A program made the position numbers and the translations under genes. From assembly GCA_945871005.1 (NCBI GenBank), contig CAMBUJ010000009.1:1-40158 (forward strand): a stretch of 40,158 nt of DNA, in the 5' to 3' direction. This stretch comes from Opitutus sp. GAS368 (lineage in GTDB: Bacteria > Verrucomicrobiota > Verrucomicrobiia > Opitutales > Opitutaceae). Positions 14,447 to 21,935 of this stretch are shown here, piece by piece. The notes under the pieces are model-generated. The model did not search any database and was not told the origin of the DNA. It worked only from the letters and a program-made list of their open reading frames with translations. Each line of letters opens with the position of its first letter. Positions within the stretch are counted from its first letter, which is position 1.

Positions 14447-15328
14447 TCACGCCACCCGTTGCAGCAGTAAGCGGCGGACCCCCTCGATCGGCGACTCGGT
14501 GAGCGGGCGCAGTTGCAACGAACTGCGGGAGCTGAGCACAGACCGCACGGCGGCATGGGTGAGGATGGGGCCAGTCACGCCGGTGGGCAGCAGATCGCGG
14601 TGCCAGCCGGGAAAGAGTTTGGTGATCACGTCCTCGGCGATTTGCAGCAGCGCGGTCACCGACTCGGTGACGATCAGGTGGGCGGCATGGTCCCCTTCGG
14701 CGGCCAGGCGCAAGAGCGCGGGGGCGAGGGCTGCGATTTGTTTGTTGGGTTCGGCGTGCTGATAGAAGTGCCGGGTGATTTCAGCCGCGTCGGTCAGTCC
14801 GGTGTGGTCGCGCACCAGGGTCGAAAGCCGCGTGGTGAGCTGCCAACCTTGTAACTCCAAAATTGCTTTGGAGATGGTCCGGCGCCCGAGGTCGTAGCCG
14901 CTGCCCGGATCGCCAAAGCGCCAGCCGGTACCGCCCGCATAGTGGTAGGAACCGTCGGGGGCTTGTGCCGCCACGAACGAGCCGGTTCCAGCGTGAAGAA
15001 CCACCCCGGGCCGGCCGCCGGTGGCCAGGGCGAGTACGGGGCGAGAATCATCGACTGCACTGACCGGGCCAAAGCGGCCGTCGGCTTCGAGGGTAGCGGC
15101 GGTCTCCCGCCAAAAGGCGGGTGCGCCCGACATGCAGAGCAGCGTGCGGCTAACCGGGTGGTGGCCGGCGATGCGGGCCAGCGCGGTGGCCAAGGTGTGG
15201 CGGGCGGAATCGGGGCCGGCCACGCTCGGGTTACAGCCGCCGGCGAGGTGGCGGTCGACGAGTTCGCCCTGATCGTCGATCAGGATGAGCTCCGTTTTGG
15301 TGCCGCCGCCATCAACGCCGATTTTCAT
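14447..15328 (-). CDS. BadF/BadG/BcrA/BcrD-type ATPase, probable N-acetylglucosamine-type kinase
   Basis: 293 aa ASKHA-fold protein. The phosphate-1 loop is 'IGVDGGGTKTELILID' at the N-terminus and phosphate-2 is 'VVLHAGTGSFVAA' near the middle, with the glycine-rich 'GGTGWRFGDPGSGYDLGR' that is typical of the eukaryote-like GlcNAc kinase branch of this family. There is no Fe-S cysteine motif of the benzoyl-CoA reductase activators, which favours sugar kinase over that alternative. It follows the UPF0309 SIS protein in the same direction, with a repeat-filled spacer between, suggesting a shared amino-sugar pathway. The exact substrate is inferred. Confidence 0.8.
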   Translation of the reverse strand: MKIGVDGGGTKTELILIDDQGELVDRHLAGGCNPSVAGPDSARHTLATALARIAGHHPVSRTLLCMSGAPAFWRETAATLEADGRFGPVSAVDDSRPVLALATGGRPGVVLHAGTGSFVAAQAPDGSYHYAGGTGWRFGDPGSGYDLGRRTISKAILELQGWQLTTRLSTLVRDHTGLTDAAEITRHFYQHAEPNKQIAALAPALLRLAAEGDHAAHLIVTESVTALLQIAEDVITKLFPGWHRDLLPTGVTGPILTHAAVRSVLSSRSSLQLRPLTESPIEGVRRLLLQRVA

Positions 15329-15343
15329 GGGAGGAACAGAGGG

Positions 15344-15441
15344 TTTCCCACGAAAAACACGAATGACACGAAAAGAAAACCGCTGGAAATCAGAGCGGAA
15401 TCCGAATCCGGTTTCGTGTCATTCGTGTGTTTCGTGGGAAA
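15344..15441. repeat. Long inverted repeat (CACGAATGACACGAAA type)
   Basis: Left arm 15344-15373 (TTTCCCACGAAAAACACGAA plus TGACACGAAA) and right arm 15412-15441 are reverse complements over 30 bp with a single mismatch, separated by 38 bp. It lies between two co-directional genes and resembles a dispersed element rather than a simple terminator. Confidence 0.85.
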
Positions 15442-15467
15442 AAGGGTGGGGTCTCCGTCCGTGCGCC

Positions 15468-16193
15468 TTACCCGATTAACTTGCTCAGGCGGGTGCGGTA
15501 GGTCTGGGCCAGAGCGATGTTGGCCTCCATGCCGCCGGGGATGTTTTGGCTGGTCACCAGGGGCAGCGGGTGGCCGTTGCTCACCAGCCAGTCGATCACC
15601 TCGAGGGTGAGCAGGTTAAGCAGGGTAGCGCCGATCAGCGTCGAGGTGGGGCCGGCGAAACGCCCGGGGGTGACCTCAGTGATGGCGTCGCCGGTCACCC
15701 CGAGGTTGTCCAAGGTGTAGTCGGCGATGGCGTGGAGGTTCTGGCCGCCGGGGTGGACGGTTTTCGCGGTGCTGCTCATGGCCAGCGAGGTGAGCGCGAT
15801 GACGTGCAGGCCCTTCTTTTTGGCGAAGAGGGCGACCTCGATGGGCGAGGCGTTTTTGCCGGAGTTGGAGATGACGACGATGGTTTCGCCGGGCAGCAGT
15901 TGGTAGTGGTGGTCGTAGCGTTCGGCCAGACGTGAGCCGTAGCCGACTACGTTTTCGGAAAATCCGTAGCCCGGGTCGATCATGCCGGTGACGGGCATGA
16001 GGCCGCCGGCCCGGCCGATGATCTCGCGGCCGATCAGCTCGGAGTGGCCGCTGCCGAAGGTGTGGAGCACCCCGCCGGCGGCGATCGACGCGCCGATGAG
16101 CGGGGCGACGGCGCGGATGACCGGCAGGTTTTTCTCGCGGGCGGCGGCGAGCATGGCAGTTGCGGTGATGAAGTAGGTGTCGGCGAGGGACAT
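15468..16193 (-). CDS. SIS-domain sugar isomerase-like protein (UPF0309 type)
   Basis: 241 aa, a single SIS domain that binds phosphosugars. Conserved segments: 'GGVLHTFGSGHSELIGREII' (sugar-phosphate binding Ser/His region), 'RAGGLMPVTGMIDPGYG', 'ETIVVISNSGKNASPIEVAL' with the typical SNSG turn, and 'VGPTSTLIGATLLNLLTLEVI'. This layout is that of UPF0309 proteins, probably aldose-ketose isomerase or etherase-like enzymes of amino-sugar metabolism. The kinase at 14447-15328 lies downstream on the same strand. ATG 16193 fits the family start. No signal peptide: cytoplasmic. Confidence 0.88.
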   Translation of the reverse strand: MSLADTYFITATAMLAAAREKNLPVIRAVAPLIGASIAAGGVLHTFGSGHSELIGREIIGRAGGLMPVTGMIDPGYGFSENVVGYGSRLAERYDHHYQLLPGETIVVISNSGKNASPIEVALFAKKKGLHVIALTSLAMSSTAKTVHPGGQNLHAIADYTLDNLGVTGDAITEVTPGRFAGPTSTLIGATLLNLLTLEVIDWLVSNGHPLPLVTSQNIPGGMEANIALAQTYRTRLSKLIG

Positions 16194-16203
16194 AAAATGG
16201 GAA

Positions 16204-16316
16204 TGAGCTGGGAGCTGTGAGCTGGGAGCTGGGAGCTAGGAGCTGGGAGGTCAAAGCTAGGGGTTCGAAGCTCGAAGCTCGAAGCTCCTAGCTCATAGCT
16301 CATAGTTCACCGCTCA
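16204..16316. repeat. GAGCTGGGAGCT repeat tract with inverted half
   Basis: Tandem GAGCTGG/GAGCTGT/GAGCTAG units on the left (16205-16249), then AGCTCGA/AGCTCAT units on the right (16268-16316). GAGCTAGGAGCT (16233-16244) is the reverse complement of AGCTCCTAGCTC (16283-16294). The tract fills the whole spacer between lpxR and the SIS gene. Confidence 0.75.
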
Positions 16317-17393
16317 TCAGTAGAAGAAGGTTAGGCTGAGCGAGCCGAAGACAGAGAGGTGGTCTTGGCCGTCGAACTCGCGGGTGCGGTAGGCTTGGGC
16401 GTAGGTGAGCTGCCAGTGGGTGGTGCCGCAGCTGGCCCCGGCGTAGAAGTCGGCCACAAAGTTTTTTTTGTCGACCGAGGCGCTGTCGCCAAACGTGTTG
16501 CCGTCGAGAGTGATGTCGCGGGCCACCGCGCGCCCGTCAGTGGCGGCAAAAAGCAGGAAGTTAAAGGGCGCACGTCGCGGGCCGTTGGAGTCGCCGGAGG
16601 GGCGAATCAGGTTGCTGCCAAAGTCGGAGGGCAGGCACCAGCCGAAGCGGGCCTCGCCGCCGGCATTCGCGTAGGTGAAGACGTTGCCCGCACTCAGCCC
16701 GGCATGGGGAATTACGTCAGCACCCCAACCGGTGCGCGCCCCGGCGGTGGCGAAACGGTATTTGCGCTCATAGACGAAATTCAGGCCCGGCTCGTGCCCG
16801 ATTTGGTTATCCCAACCTTCGGCGTGAGCGACATGGATGATGTCGTGGAAGCCGTTTTGCGTCTCGCGACCAAGTGCGGCAGGCCCGACCACCCCGCCGT
16901 TGATCTCAAACACATCGAGCCGCTCGGCGACTCCGGAGGCGGCGGTGGGATGGTAAATGTGGAAGGCGATCCCGCCGTACAGCCAGGCCGCGTAGGGGCG
17001 GTCGTCGGGCAGGGCGGCGGAGGTGGCGGTGTTCGACGGGGTGTACAGGTTTTGCCCGAGGGTCAGGCCGACTTTGTAGGATTGCTCCGGCTGCACCAGA
17101 CCGCCGAGCAGGCGGGAGAGCCCGCGCACCGGATCGGGGACCGACTCGTCGGTGAAACTGCGCAGGTCGGTGGAGAGCAGGGAGAGCTTCAGCCCGTTGG
17201 TGTAATGCTCGTCGGTGCCGCCGAGGTATTTGTCGTTCTCGGTGTAAACCGAGACGGAGCCGAAGCGCAGGGGTGTGTGCTCAACGGGTATCGTGGCGGC
17301 GGGTACGGAGTCGGTGCCAGCCGGGGAGTCGGGGGCAGCGGCGCGGGAGGTCAGGGGAGCCAGCAGGAGCAGGCAGGCGAACCACGTTCTCAT
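16317..17393 (-). CDS. lpxR: Lipid A deacylase LpxR family outer-membrane protein
   Basis: 358 aa with signal peptide ('MRTWFACLLLLAPLTSRAAA', cleavage around 19-21). The DUF2219/LpxR signatures are clear: 'VYTENDKYLGGTDEHYTNGL' near the start of the mature barrel and 'DDRPYAAWLYGGIAF' further on, plus 'DIIHVAHAEGWDNQI'. LpxR removes the 3'-acyloxyacyl group of lipid A in the outer membrane; the Asn in 'TEND' and the 'HYTNG' region correspond to its active-site neighbourhood. The C-terminus 'GSLSLTFFY' ends in the aromatic residue of a beta-barrel. It confirms a diderm host. Confidence 0.9.
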   Translation of the reverse strand: MRTWFACLLLLAPLTSRAAAPDSPAGTDSVPAATIPVEHTPLRFGSVSVYTENDKYLGGTDEHYTNGLKLSLLSTDLRSFTDESVPDPVRGLSRLLGGLVQPEQSYKVGLTLGQNLYTPSNTATSAALPDDRPYAAWLYGGIAFHIYHPTAASGVAERLDVFEINGGVVGPAALGRETQNGFHDIIHVAHAEGWDNQIGHEPGLNFVYERKYRFATAGARTGWGADVIPHAGLSAGNVFTYANAGGEARFGWCLPSDFGSNLIRPSGDSNGPRRAPFNFLLFAATDGRAVARDITLDGNTFGDSASVDKKNFVADFYAGASCGTTHWQLTYAQAYRTREFDGQDHLSVFGSLSLTFFY

Positions 17394-17410
17394 GGAGAGG
17401 GGAGGCGGAA

Positions 17411-18313
17411 TCAGGCTTCCCAGCGGCCGTAGATGCCGCAGGGGAGGACCTTGCCGTCGGCTTTGATCGGCAGGCCGACTTCGCCACCGGTGATGGTGCC
17501 GCCGCGCGCCGCCATCAGTTCGGTGAGCAGGTTAACGACAACCGTGGGCGAAAGCCGGGCGGTGTAGGCGTTGATCAAGAGGAAGAGCGGTTTGGGAGTA
17601 AGCAGCTCGCGGCACTCCTGCAGCAGCGGCCAAAGGTGCTCCTCGAGCTTCCACATTTCGCCGGTGGCGCCGCGCCCGTAGGTGGGCGGGTCCATGATGA
17701 CCGCGTCGTAGCGTTTGCCACGTTTGAGCTCGCGGCGCACGAACTTGAGGCAGTCGTCGGCGATGAAACGGATGGGGGCGTCGGCTAGGCCGCAGAGCGC
17801 GGCGTTTTCCTTGCACCATTTAACCATGCCCTCGGCGGCGTCGATGTGGGTGACACTGGCGCCGGCTTTGGCGGCGGCGCAGGTGGCCGCACCGGTGTAA
17901 CCGAACAAGTTGAGTACGTTGACCTCGCGGCCGGTGGCGCGGGCGGCTTTGATTTTGGCGCTAAACCACTCCCAGTTGACGGCCTGCTCGGGGAACAGAC
18001 CGGTGTGTTTAAACGAGGTCGGGTGGATGCGGAAGGTGAGGCCGAGCGACTGGTATTTGATGTTCCAGGAGTCGGGCAGGGGCTTGCGGTTTTCCCAGCG
18101 GCCGCCGCCCTTCTCGCTGCGGTGGTAAAAGCCGTCCCACTTGGTCCACTCGGGGCCGCCGTGTTTGGGCCAGATGATCTGCGGGTCAGGGCGGGCCAAA
18201 ACAACGTCGCCCCAGCGCTCCTGCTTCATGCCGTCACCGCAATCGAGCAATTGGTAGTCCTGCCAGCGGTCGGCAAGGATGAGCGAGGGGCGGTGGGCGG
18301 TATCGGCGGGCAT
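17411..18313 (-). CDS. Class I SAM-dependent methyltransferase (RlmI-like)
   Basis: The track ORF extends to 18376, but its first 21 residues are Arg/Ala-rich and unlike the family; ATG 18313 ('MPADTAHRPSLILADRWQDY') is preferred, giving 300 aa. Motif I is 'VLNLFGYTGAATCAAAKAGA', motif II 'VTHIDAAEGMVKWCKENA', and the catalytic-region motif is 'DAVIMDPPTYGRG'. This is the Methyltrans_SAM family related to 23S rRNA C5-cytosine methyltransferase RlmI, but without the N-terminal PUA domain, so the RNA substrate is uncertain. It ends 17 bp before the lpxR start region on the same strand and may be co-transcribed with lpxR. Confidence 0.85.
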   Translation of the reverse strand: MPADTAHRPSLILADRWQDYQLLDCGDGMKQERWGDVVLARPDPQIIWPKHGGPEWTKWDGFYHRSEKGGGRWENRKPLPDSWNIKYQSLGLTFRIHPTSFKHTGLFPEQAVNWEWFSAKIKAARATGREVNVLNLFGYTGAATCAAAKAGASVTHIDAAEGMVKWCKENAALCGLADAPIRFIADDCLKFVRRELKRGKRYDAVIMDPPTYGRGATGEMWKLEEHLWPLLQECRELLTPKPLFLLINAYTARLSPTVVVNLLTELMAARGGTITGGEVGLPIKADGKVLPCGIYGRWEA

Positions 18314-18441
18314 TCTGCGGCGAACCAAAGCACCCGCCCGCAGTCTGTCGAGCGCCTTTCCCGTGGCCAGGCCCACTCAGCCACGCCCGAGGCGTGAACA
18401 TTTGACGACCGCACACGGGTTTGCCTAATAGGCCGTGTCGC

Positions 18442-19476
18442 ATGAATAACCGATTCCCTTACCTGCACTGGTTTGGCGTCCTGGCGCTCTTCGCGGTGGT
18501 GGTGGCCACGGGGCGCGCCGATGTGATCGAAACGAAAAGCGGGGCCCGCTTGGTCGGTACGATCACCAAGATTGAGGGCTCGTCGGTGTTCCTGAGCACG
18601 AATTACGCGGGCACCCTGACGGTTAAAAAATCCGAGGTGGTCAGCCTGCAAACTGATCAGGTGCGCTTTGTGCATCTGGCCGGGGGGCAGGTCATCGCGG
18701 GCACGGTCGAGCCGTCCGCCGCCGGTCTGGTGAAGGTGGTCGGCGCGGAGGGTCCGGTGGACGCGCCGATCAGCCAGATTGCCGAGCTGTGGGCGCCCAG
18801 CGCCAAGGATGTGAAGAAACCGCAGTGGCACTACGAGGCGGCGGGTGACGTGGCCGGCAAGTCGGGTAACCGCGAACAGTTCAGCTCGGTGCTGAGCGCG
18901 CGCGCCAAACGTGTCGGGGTGCACGATACCCTGCAGTTTTATTCGGCCTACCGCCTGCAGACGGCCAACCAGGTCACCTCGGCCGACCAGTTTAAAATTG
19001 GGTTCGACTACGCCAACAACTACGCGGGTCGCAAGTCCTGGTACGTGCGCGACGAAAGCGGCTTCGACCGGGTCAAAGCAATCGAGCTCTACAGCGTGGC
19101 CGGCGGCGGCGCCGGCTACGACCTGGTAAAGAACAAGCGCCAGCTCCTCACCGGGCGCGCCGGCTTGTCGTTTCGTTCCGAAGCCTACGAAGATCCCAAT
19201 ACCCCCTCGATCAAAAGCTTCGGTTTGGACTTGGGCCTGCACCATGTCCTCAACTTCAGTGATGCCAAGTGGGTTAACGATCTGACCTTCGTGCCGGCCT
19301 TCAGTGATTTTACCAACTACCACCTCGTGCAGGAGTCCTACTACGAGATGCCCTTGTCCATGGTGGGGTGGAAGCTGCGCCTTGGGGTGGCCAACGACTA
19401 CAACAGCCTGCCGGGCGCGAACGTGAAGAAGCTCGATACGACCTACTTCACCCGCTTCGTGCTGAGCTGGCAGTAG
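18442..19476 (+). CDS. DUF481 family outer-membrane protein
   Basis: ATG 18442 gives 344 aa with a signal peptide ('FGVLALFAVVVATGRADVIE', cleavage near 'GRA'). An N-terminal beta-rich region ('GARLVGTITKIEGSSVFL', 'AGTLTVKKSEVVSLQTD') precedes a DUF481 (YdiY-like) barrel from about residue 130: 'WHYEAAGDVAGKSGN', 'DQFKIGFDYANNYAGRKSWY' and a terminal 'TRFVLSWQ'. DUF481 barrels are salt-induced or uncharacterised outer-membrane proteins; no substrate can be given. It is divergent from the methyltransferase over a 128-bp spacer. Confidence 0.85.
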   Translation: MNNRFPYLHWFGVLALFAVVVATGRADVIETKSGARLVGTITKIEGSSVFLSTNYAGTLTVKKSEVVSLQTDQVRFVHLAGGQVIAGTVEPSAAGLVKVVGAEGPVDAPISQIAELWAPSAKDVKKPQWHYEAAGDVAGKSGNREQFSSVLSARAKRVGVHDTLQFYSAYRLQTANQVTSADQFKIGFDYANNYAGRKSWYVRDESGFDRVKAIELYSVAGGGAGYDLVKNKRQLLTGRAGLSFRSEAYEDPNTPSIKSFGLDLGLHHVLNFSDAKWVNDLTFVPAFSDFTNYHLVQESYYEMPLSMVGWKLRLGVANDYNSLPGANVKKLDTTYFTRFVLSWQ

Positions 19477-19572
19477 GCGGCCTACCCGCCGACGCCCGTC
19501 CGGCCAACTGCCGCGCCCCGGGCCGGCAGAAAGAGGTTTTCAAGCGCCCCGCGCTCGGGTCCAGTGGGGGCC

Positions 19573-20034
19573 ATGCTGTCCAAACCCATTCCCGGCTCCA
19601 CCGGCGCGGTGCTCACCTGCCTGCCTTCGCCCTACCTGCCCCATCCGGCGACCGGCCTGCTCTACCTGCCGCGTTTCCTCGCCAAGTGCGCCTACGTGAA
19701 AACCCATGGCGCACTCCCTCCCAGTTACGCCAAAAACTACAAGCGCGGGCTCGACCGGTTTTTGTGCATGCACCTTGGCATCGAGCCGGCAGCTGTGGAG
19801 AAAATCGTCCATGCCGCGACTTCCGCCGCCGAGATCGAGGAGGGACTGCTGGCGCTCTTGCCGGCCGACGTGCGCGCGGTGAAATGGAACCGCGAACTGG
19901 TGCAGAAGGGCCTGACCCCGGCCGGGCGTGAATTCCTCAAGGAGGCGCTCACCGCGATGGGTTGCGCCGATCGCGCCGAACAGATCATCAGTGTGCCGGA
20001 CCTGATCGACTTCGACGAAGGCCGCATCGATTAA
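19573..20034 (+). CDS. DUF5069 domain-containing protein
   Basis: 153 aa from ATG 19573 (GTG 19564 also possible). It shows the DUF5069 outline: 'GLLYLPRFLAKCAYVKTHG' (conserved Pro-Arg plus helix), then 'NYKRGLDRFLCMHLGIE', then 'TSAAEIEEGLLALLPADVRA'. The family is small, cytoplasmic and of unknown function, frequent in Verrucomicrobiota and Planctomycetota. The next gene is 57 bp away on the same strand. No metal or nucleotide motif is seen. Confidence 0.75.
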   Translation: MLSKPIPGSTGAVLTCLPSPYLPHPATGLLYLPRFLAKCAYVKTHGALPPSYAKNYKRGLDRFLCMHLGIEPAAVEKIVHAATSAAEIEEGLLALLPADVRAVKWNRELVQKGLTPAGREFLKEALTAMGCADRAEQIISVPDLIDFDEGRID

Positions 20035-20091
20035 GCGCGGCCGAGCCACCGATTGCTTTACGCCCGCCGATCCTCTTGTTTTCCCTGCATC

Positions 20092-20430
20092 ATGATTAAA
20101 GGACAGAAAGTCGTCTGCACCAACGATAGCTTCCCGGCGGTCATTCGCGCCATCTACAAGCAACTCCCGGTCAAGGGGTCGACCTACACCATTCGCGAGG
20201 TTTTTCTTGGCCGCGAAAAGGTCGTGAAGGGCGGCGACAGCGCCACCGTCGGCCTGCTGCTCACCGAGCTGGTCAACCCGACCGATCCCTTCCACGCCGG
20301 CCAGCAGGAGCTGGGCTTTTCCTCGGAGCGCTTTGCCCCGTTAGAGCAGGTTCCCGAGGAGCACGCCGAGGAGTTGGAGGCGGTCGGTGCGGGCAACGAC
20401 AAGGGCGGCGGCGGCTACTGGATGGATTGA
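20092..20430 (+). CDS. Hypothetical protein, 112 aa
   Basis: The track begins at 20053, but ATG 20092 ('MIKGQKVVCTNDSFPAVIRA') fits better: the beta-rich core 'LPVKGSTYTIREVFLGRE', 'VGLLLTELVNP', then 'ELGFSSERFAPLEQ' resembles small SH3-like proteins seen in phages and many bacteria ('GxxYTIRE ... GFxxxRFxPL'). The C-terminus is acidic then glycine-rich ('GGGGYWMD'). Function unknown. A strong terminator lies about 90 bp downstream. Confidence 0.65.
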   Translation: MIKGQKVVCTNDSFPAVIRAIYKQLPVKGSTYTIREVFLGREKVVKGGDSATVGLLLTELVNPTDPFHAGQQELGFSSERFAPLEQVPEEHAEELEAVGAGNDKGGGGYWMD

Positions 20431-20516
20431 GCTGCCCCGCTTCTGGCTTGGAGCCGAAGCCGTCGGGGTGGCGGCCGCGCCGCGCTCCGACTCGATCCGA
20501 TCGGCCGTTGCAGGCA

Positions 20517-20551
20517 CAAAAAAAGCCGCCCGAAAACGGGCGGCTTTTTTC
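20517..20551. terminator. Bidirectional rho-independent terminator
   Basis: Perfect 10-bp stem AAGCCGCCCG / CGGGCGGCTT (20523-20532, 20537-20546), AAAA loop, with an A-tract on the left and TTTTTT on the right. It serves the 112-aa gene (+) and the histone-like gene (-). Confidence 0.93.
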
Positions 20552-20577
20552 CTTAAAAAGGCAACGAACCGGGCTCG

Positions 20578-20754
20578 TTACTTCTTCTTGGCAACGGCCT
20601 TCTTGGCGACGACAGCCTTCTTAGCAACGACGGCCTTCTTGGCGGCGACGGGCTTCTTGGCAGCGACGGCCTTCTTAGCGACGACGGCCTTCTTGGCAGC
20701 GACGGGCTTCTTGGCAGCGACAACTTTCTTAACGGTCTTGGTGGCTTTGGCCAT
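20578..20754 (-). CDS. Histone H1-like Lys/Ala-rich DNA-binding protein
   Basis: 58 aa, just under the ORF-track cutoff. The start 'MAKATKTVKK' is followed by eight six-residue units of the type VVAAKK / PVAAKK / AVVAKK / AVAKKK, ending in a lysine run and TAA at 20578-20580. Lysine makes up roughly 40% and there are no acidic residues, so it must bind nucleic acid; the composition matches the C-terminal tails of bacterial histone H1-like proteins (HctB/AlgP type). The gene is bounded by a strong terminator downstream and has a 10-bp hairpin in its leader. Copy-number variation of the hexapeptide repeat by slippage is likely. It probably helps compact the nucleoid. Confidence 0.85.
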   Translation of the reverse strand: MAKATKTVKKVVAAKKPVAAKKAVVAKKAVAAKKPVAAKKAVVAKKAVVAKKAVAKKK

Positions 20755-20789
20755 GGGATGTTCCTGTATGGATTTTAGGTTCTGGTAGG

Positions 20790-20813
20790 ACGCCCGAAAG
20801 TGGTTTCGGGCGT
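20790..20813. promoter_or_regulatory. Hairpin in the leader of the histone-like gene
   Basis: ACGCCCGAAA / TTTCGGGCGT (20790-20799 and 20804-20813), a perfect 10-bp stem with a GTGG tetraloop, 36 bp upstream of the histone-like ATG on the minus strand. There is no T-tract in that direction, so a leader structure or transcript-stability element is more likely than a terminator. Confidence 0.5.
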
Positions 20814-21030
20814 TTGGCGCACTATGCGCCGCGCGTGGCCAGCATCAGTGGGTGTTTTATAAATGCAAGTGTCCAGTGAGCGAAATCACGTGATTTTACG
20901 CATTAATTGCGCCGTTTTTTGGCCTGCATCCGATTTCCTGATACGCCCTGTTTGGCTCCTGGTGAAACCCGAAGAAGGCGAAGCGGAGGCCTGGCCAGCA
21001 TCTCTCGATGGCTGTCCGAGCCGCGCGCTT

Positions 21031-21064
21031 GAAACCGGGTTTTATCTAGGTGAAACCCGGTTTC
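21031..21064. repeat. Inverted repeat downstream of the lipoate ligase gene
   Basis: GAAACCGGGTTT (21031-21042) and AAACCCGGTTTC (21053-21064), perfect 12-bp arms with a 10-base loop, 23 bp past the ligase stop. It may act as a T-less terminator. The remaining 20814-21030 contains nothing recognised. Confidence 0.6.
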
Positions 21065-21086
21065 GGCAGGGGCTAGCCGGTGGCGA

Positions 21087-21812
21087 TCAGCGGTATTCGA
21101 GCCAGTCGGTTTCCGTGTATTGTTCGGCCAAGCCGTCCAGTTCGCCCTCGGCAAAATCGGGCCAGGGGCAGGCCACGGCCTCGGCCCCGAGCGTTGCGGC
21201 CAGACGCGCCGTGAAGTCCGTGGCAAAGCGCTCCCAGTTGACCGCGCCGGTGGTGGTTTTGGCGATGCTGCCCTGAAACAGGAGCCCGTGTTTGCTGCGT
21301 TTCTGCGCGGCGCCAGCGACTTTGGCGCCGGTTGTTGCGTGCAACACGTCGTAGAGTTCGGGGCGGATGAAGCAGACGCTCGGCGCGGATGCGGGGGTGT
21401 CGGCACAGGCGCTTTCACAGCGCTCCTTGAGCACGACCGGCAGACCTTGAGCTTGCAGAGCGGCCACCAGATCGGCGTGCACCTGACGGTAGCTTTCGGT
21501 GGCGCGGGCGTCGTAGAGGGCGTGGCCGCGCGGGATCACCAGGGCGAAGGTCCAGTCGTCGCGGTGGTCGACCACGCCGCCGCCGGTGGGGCGGCGGGTG
21601 AGGTCGAGGTGTTCGCCCGGAGCGAGCAAGTTGAGTTGCTCGCGCACGTAGGCGATTTTTTGGCCGAAGCCGAAAGTGAAGGCCGGCCGGCGCCAGTCGT
21701 AATGGCGGAATCGCGCGCAGGCCGGCTCGGGGTAGCGCTGGAGCAGAAGGAAGTCGGACGCCATGTTTTCAGCGGCGCCGGCGGTGCGTTCAGGAAGGAG
21801 GTCGAGCTGCAT
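21087..21812 (-). CDS. Lipoate--protein ligase family protein (LplA/BPL fold)
   Basis: 241 aa of the biotin/lipoate ligase fold. The signature 'TRRPTGGGVVDHRDDWTFAL' contains the RRxxGGGxVxH lipoyl-AMP loop, and the lysine motif appears as 'ATTGAKVAGAAQKRSKHGLL', followed by 'FQGSIAKT'. 'YTETDW' near the C-terminus is common in shorter ligases. It would attach lipoate or an octanoyl group to E2/GcvH domains, or move it between them; the lack of a C-terminal adenylation-accessory domain makes an LplA-type salvage ligase less certain than an octanoyltransferase (LipM/LipL-like). ATG 21812 fits the family. Cytoplasmic. Confidence 0.8.
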   Translation of the reverse strand: MQLDLLPERTAGAAENMASDFLLLQRYPEPACARFRHYDWRRPAFTFGFGQKIAYVREQLNLLAPGEHLDLTRRPTGGGVVDHRDDWTFALVIPRGHALYDARATESYRQVHADLVAALQAQGLPVVLKERCESACADTPASAPSVCFIRPELYDVLHATTGAKVAGAAQKRSKHGLLFQGSIAKTTTGAVNWERFATDFTARLAATLGAEAVACPWPDFAEGELDGLAEQYTETDWLEYR

Positions 21813-21846
21813 GGTTTTTTGGAAATAGTCCTCTTTTGAAGAGAAG

Positions 21847-21897
21847 GGAGCCGAGCTGGAGCTCCGCGGTCCGTGGGGAGCGCGGAGCTCCAGCTCC
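21847..21897. repeat. Dispersed palindromic element, copy 3
   Basis: GGAGCCGAGCTGGAGCTCCG, then CGGTCCGTGGGGAGCGCGGAGCTCCAGCTCC; same element as copies 1 and 2 with a slightly altered centre. It is located between two co-directional minus-strand genes. Confidence 0.85.
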
Positions 21898-21935
21898 TCT
21901 TCGGCGCTTAGGATCGAGAACGAGGACGGGGCCGA

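Noticed and set aside
16359-17432. 357-aa plus-strand ORF opposite lpxR
   Set aside because: Antisense frame of a clear LpxR protein, Gly/Val/Ala-rich and without domains.
20581-20735. Repetitive CTTCTTGGC units considered as a CRISPR-like or tandem DNA repeat
   Set aside because: The periodicity is explained by codons of the Lys/Ala-rich histone-like protein on the minus strand.
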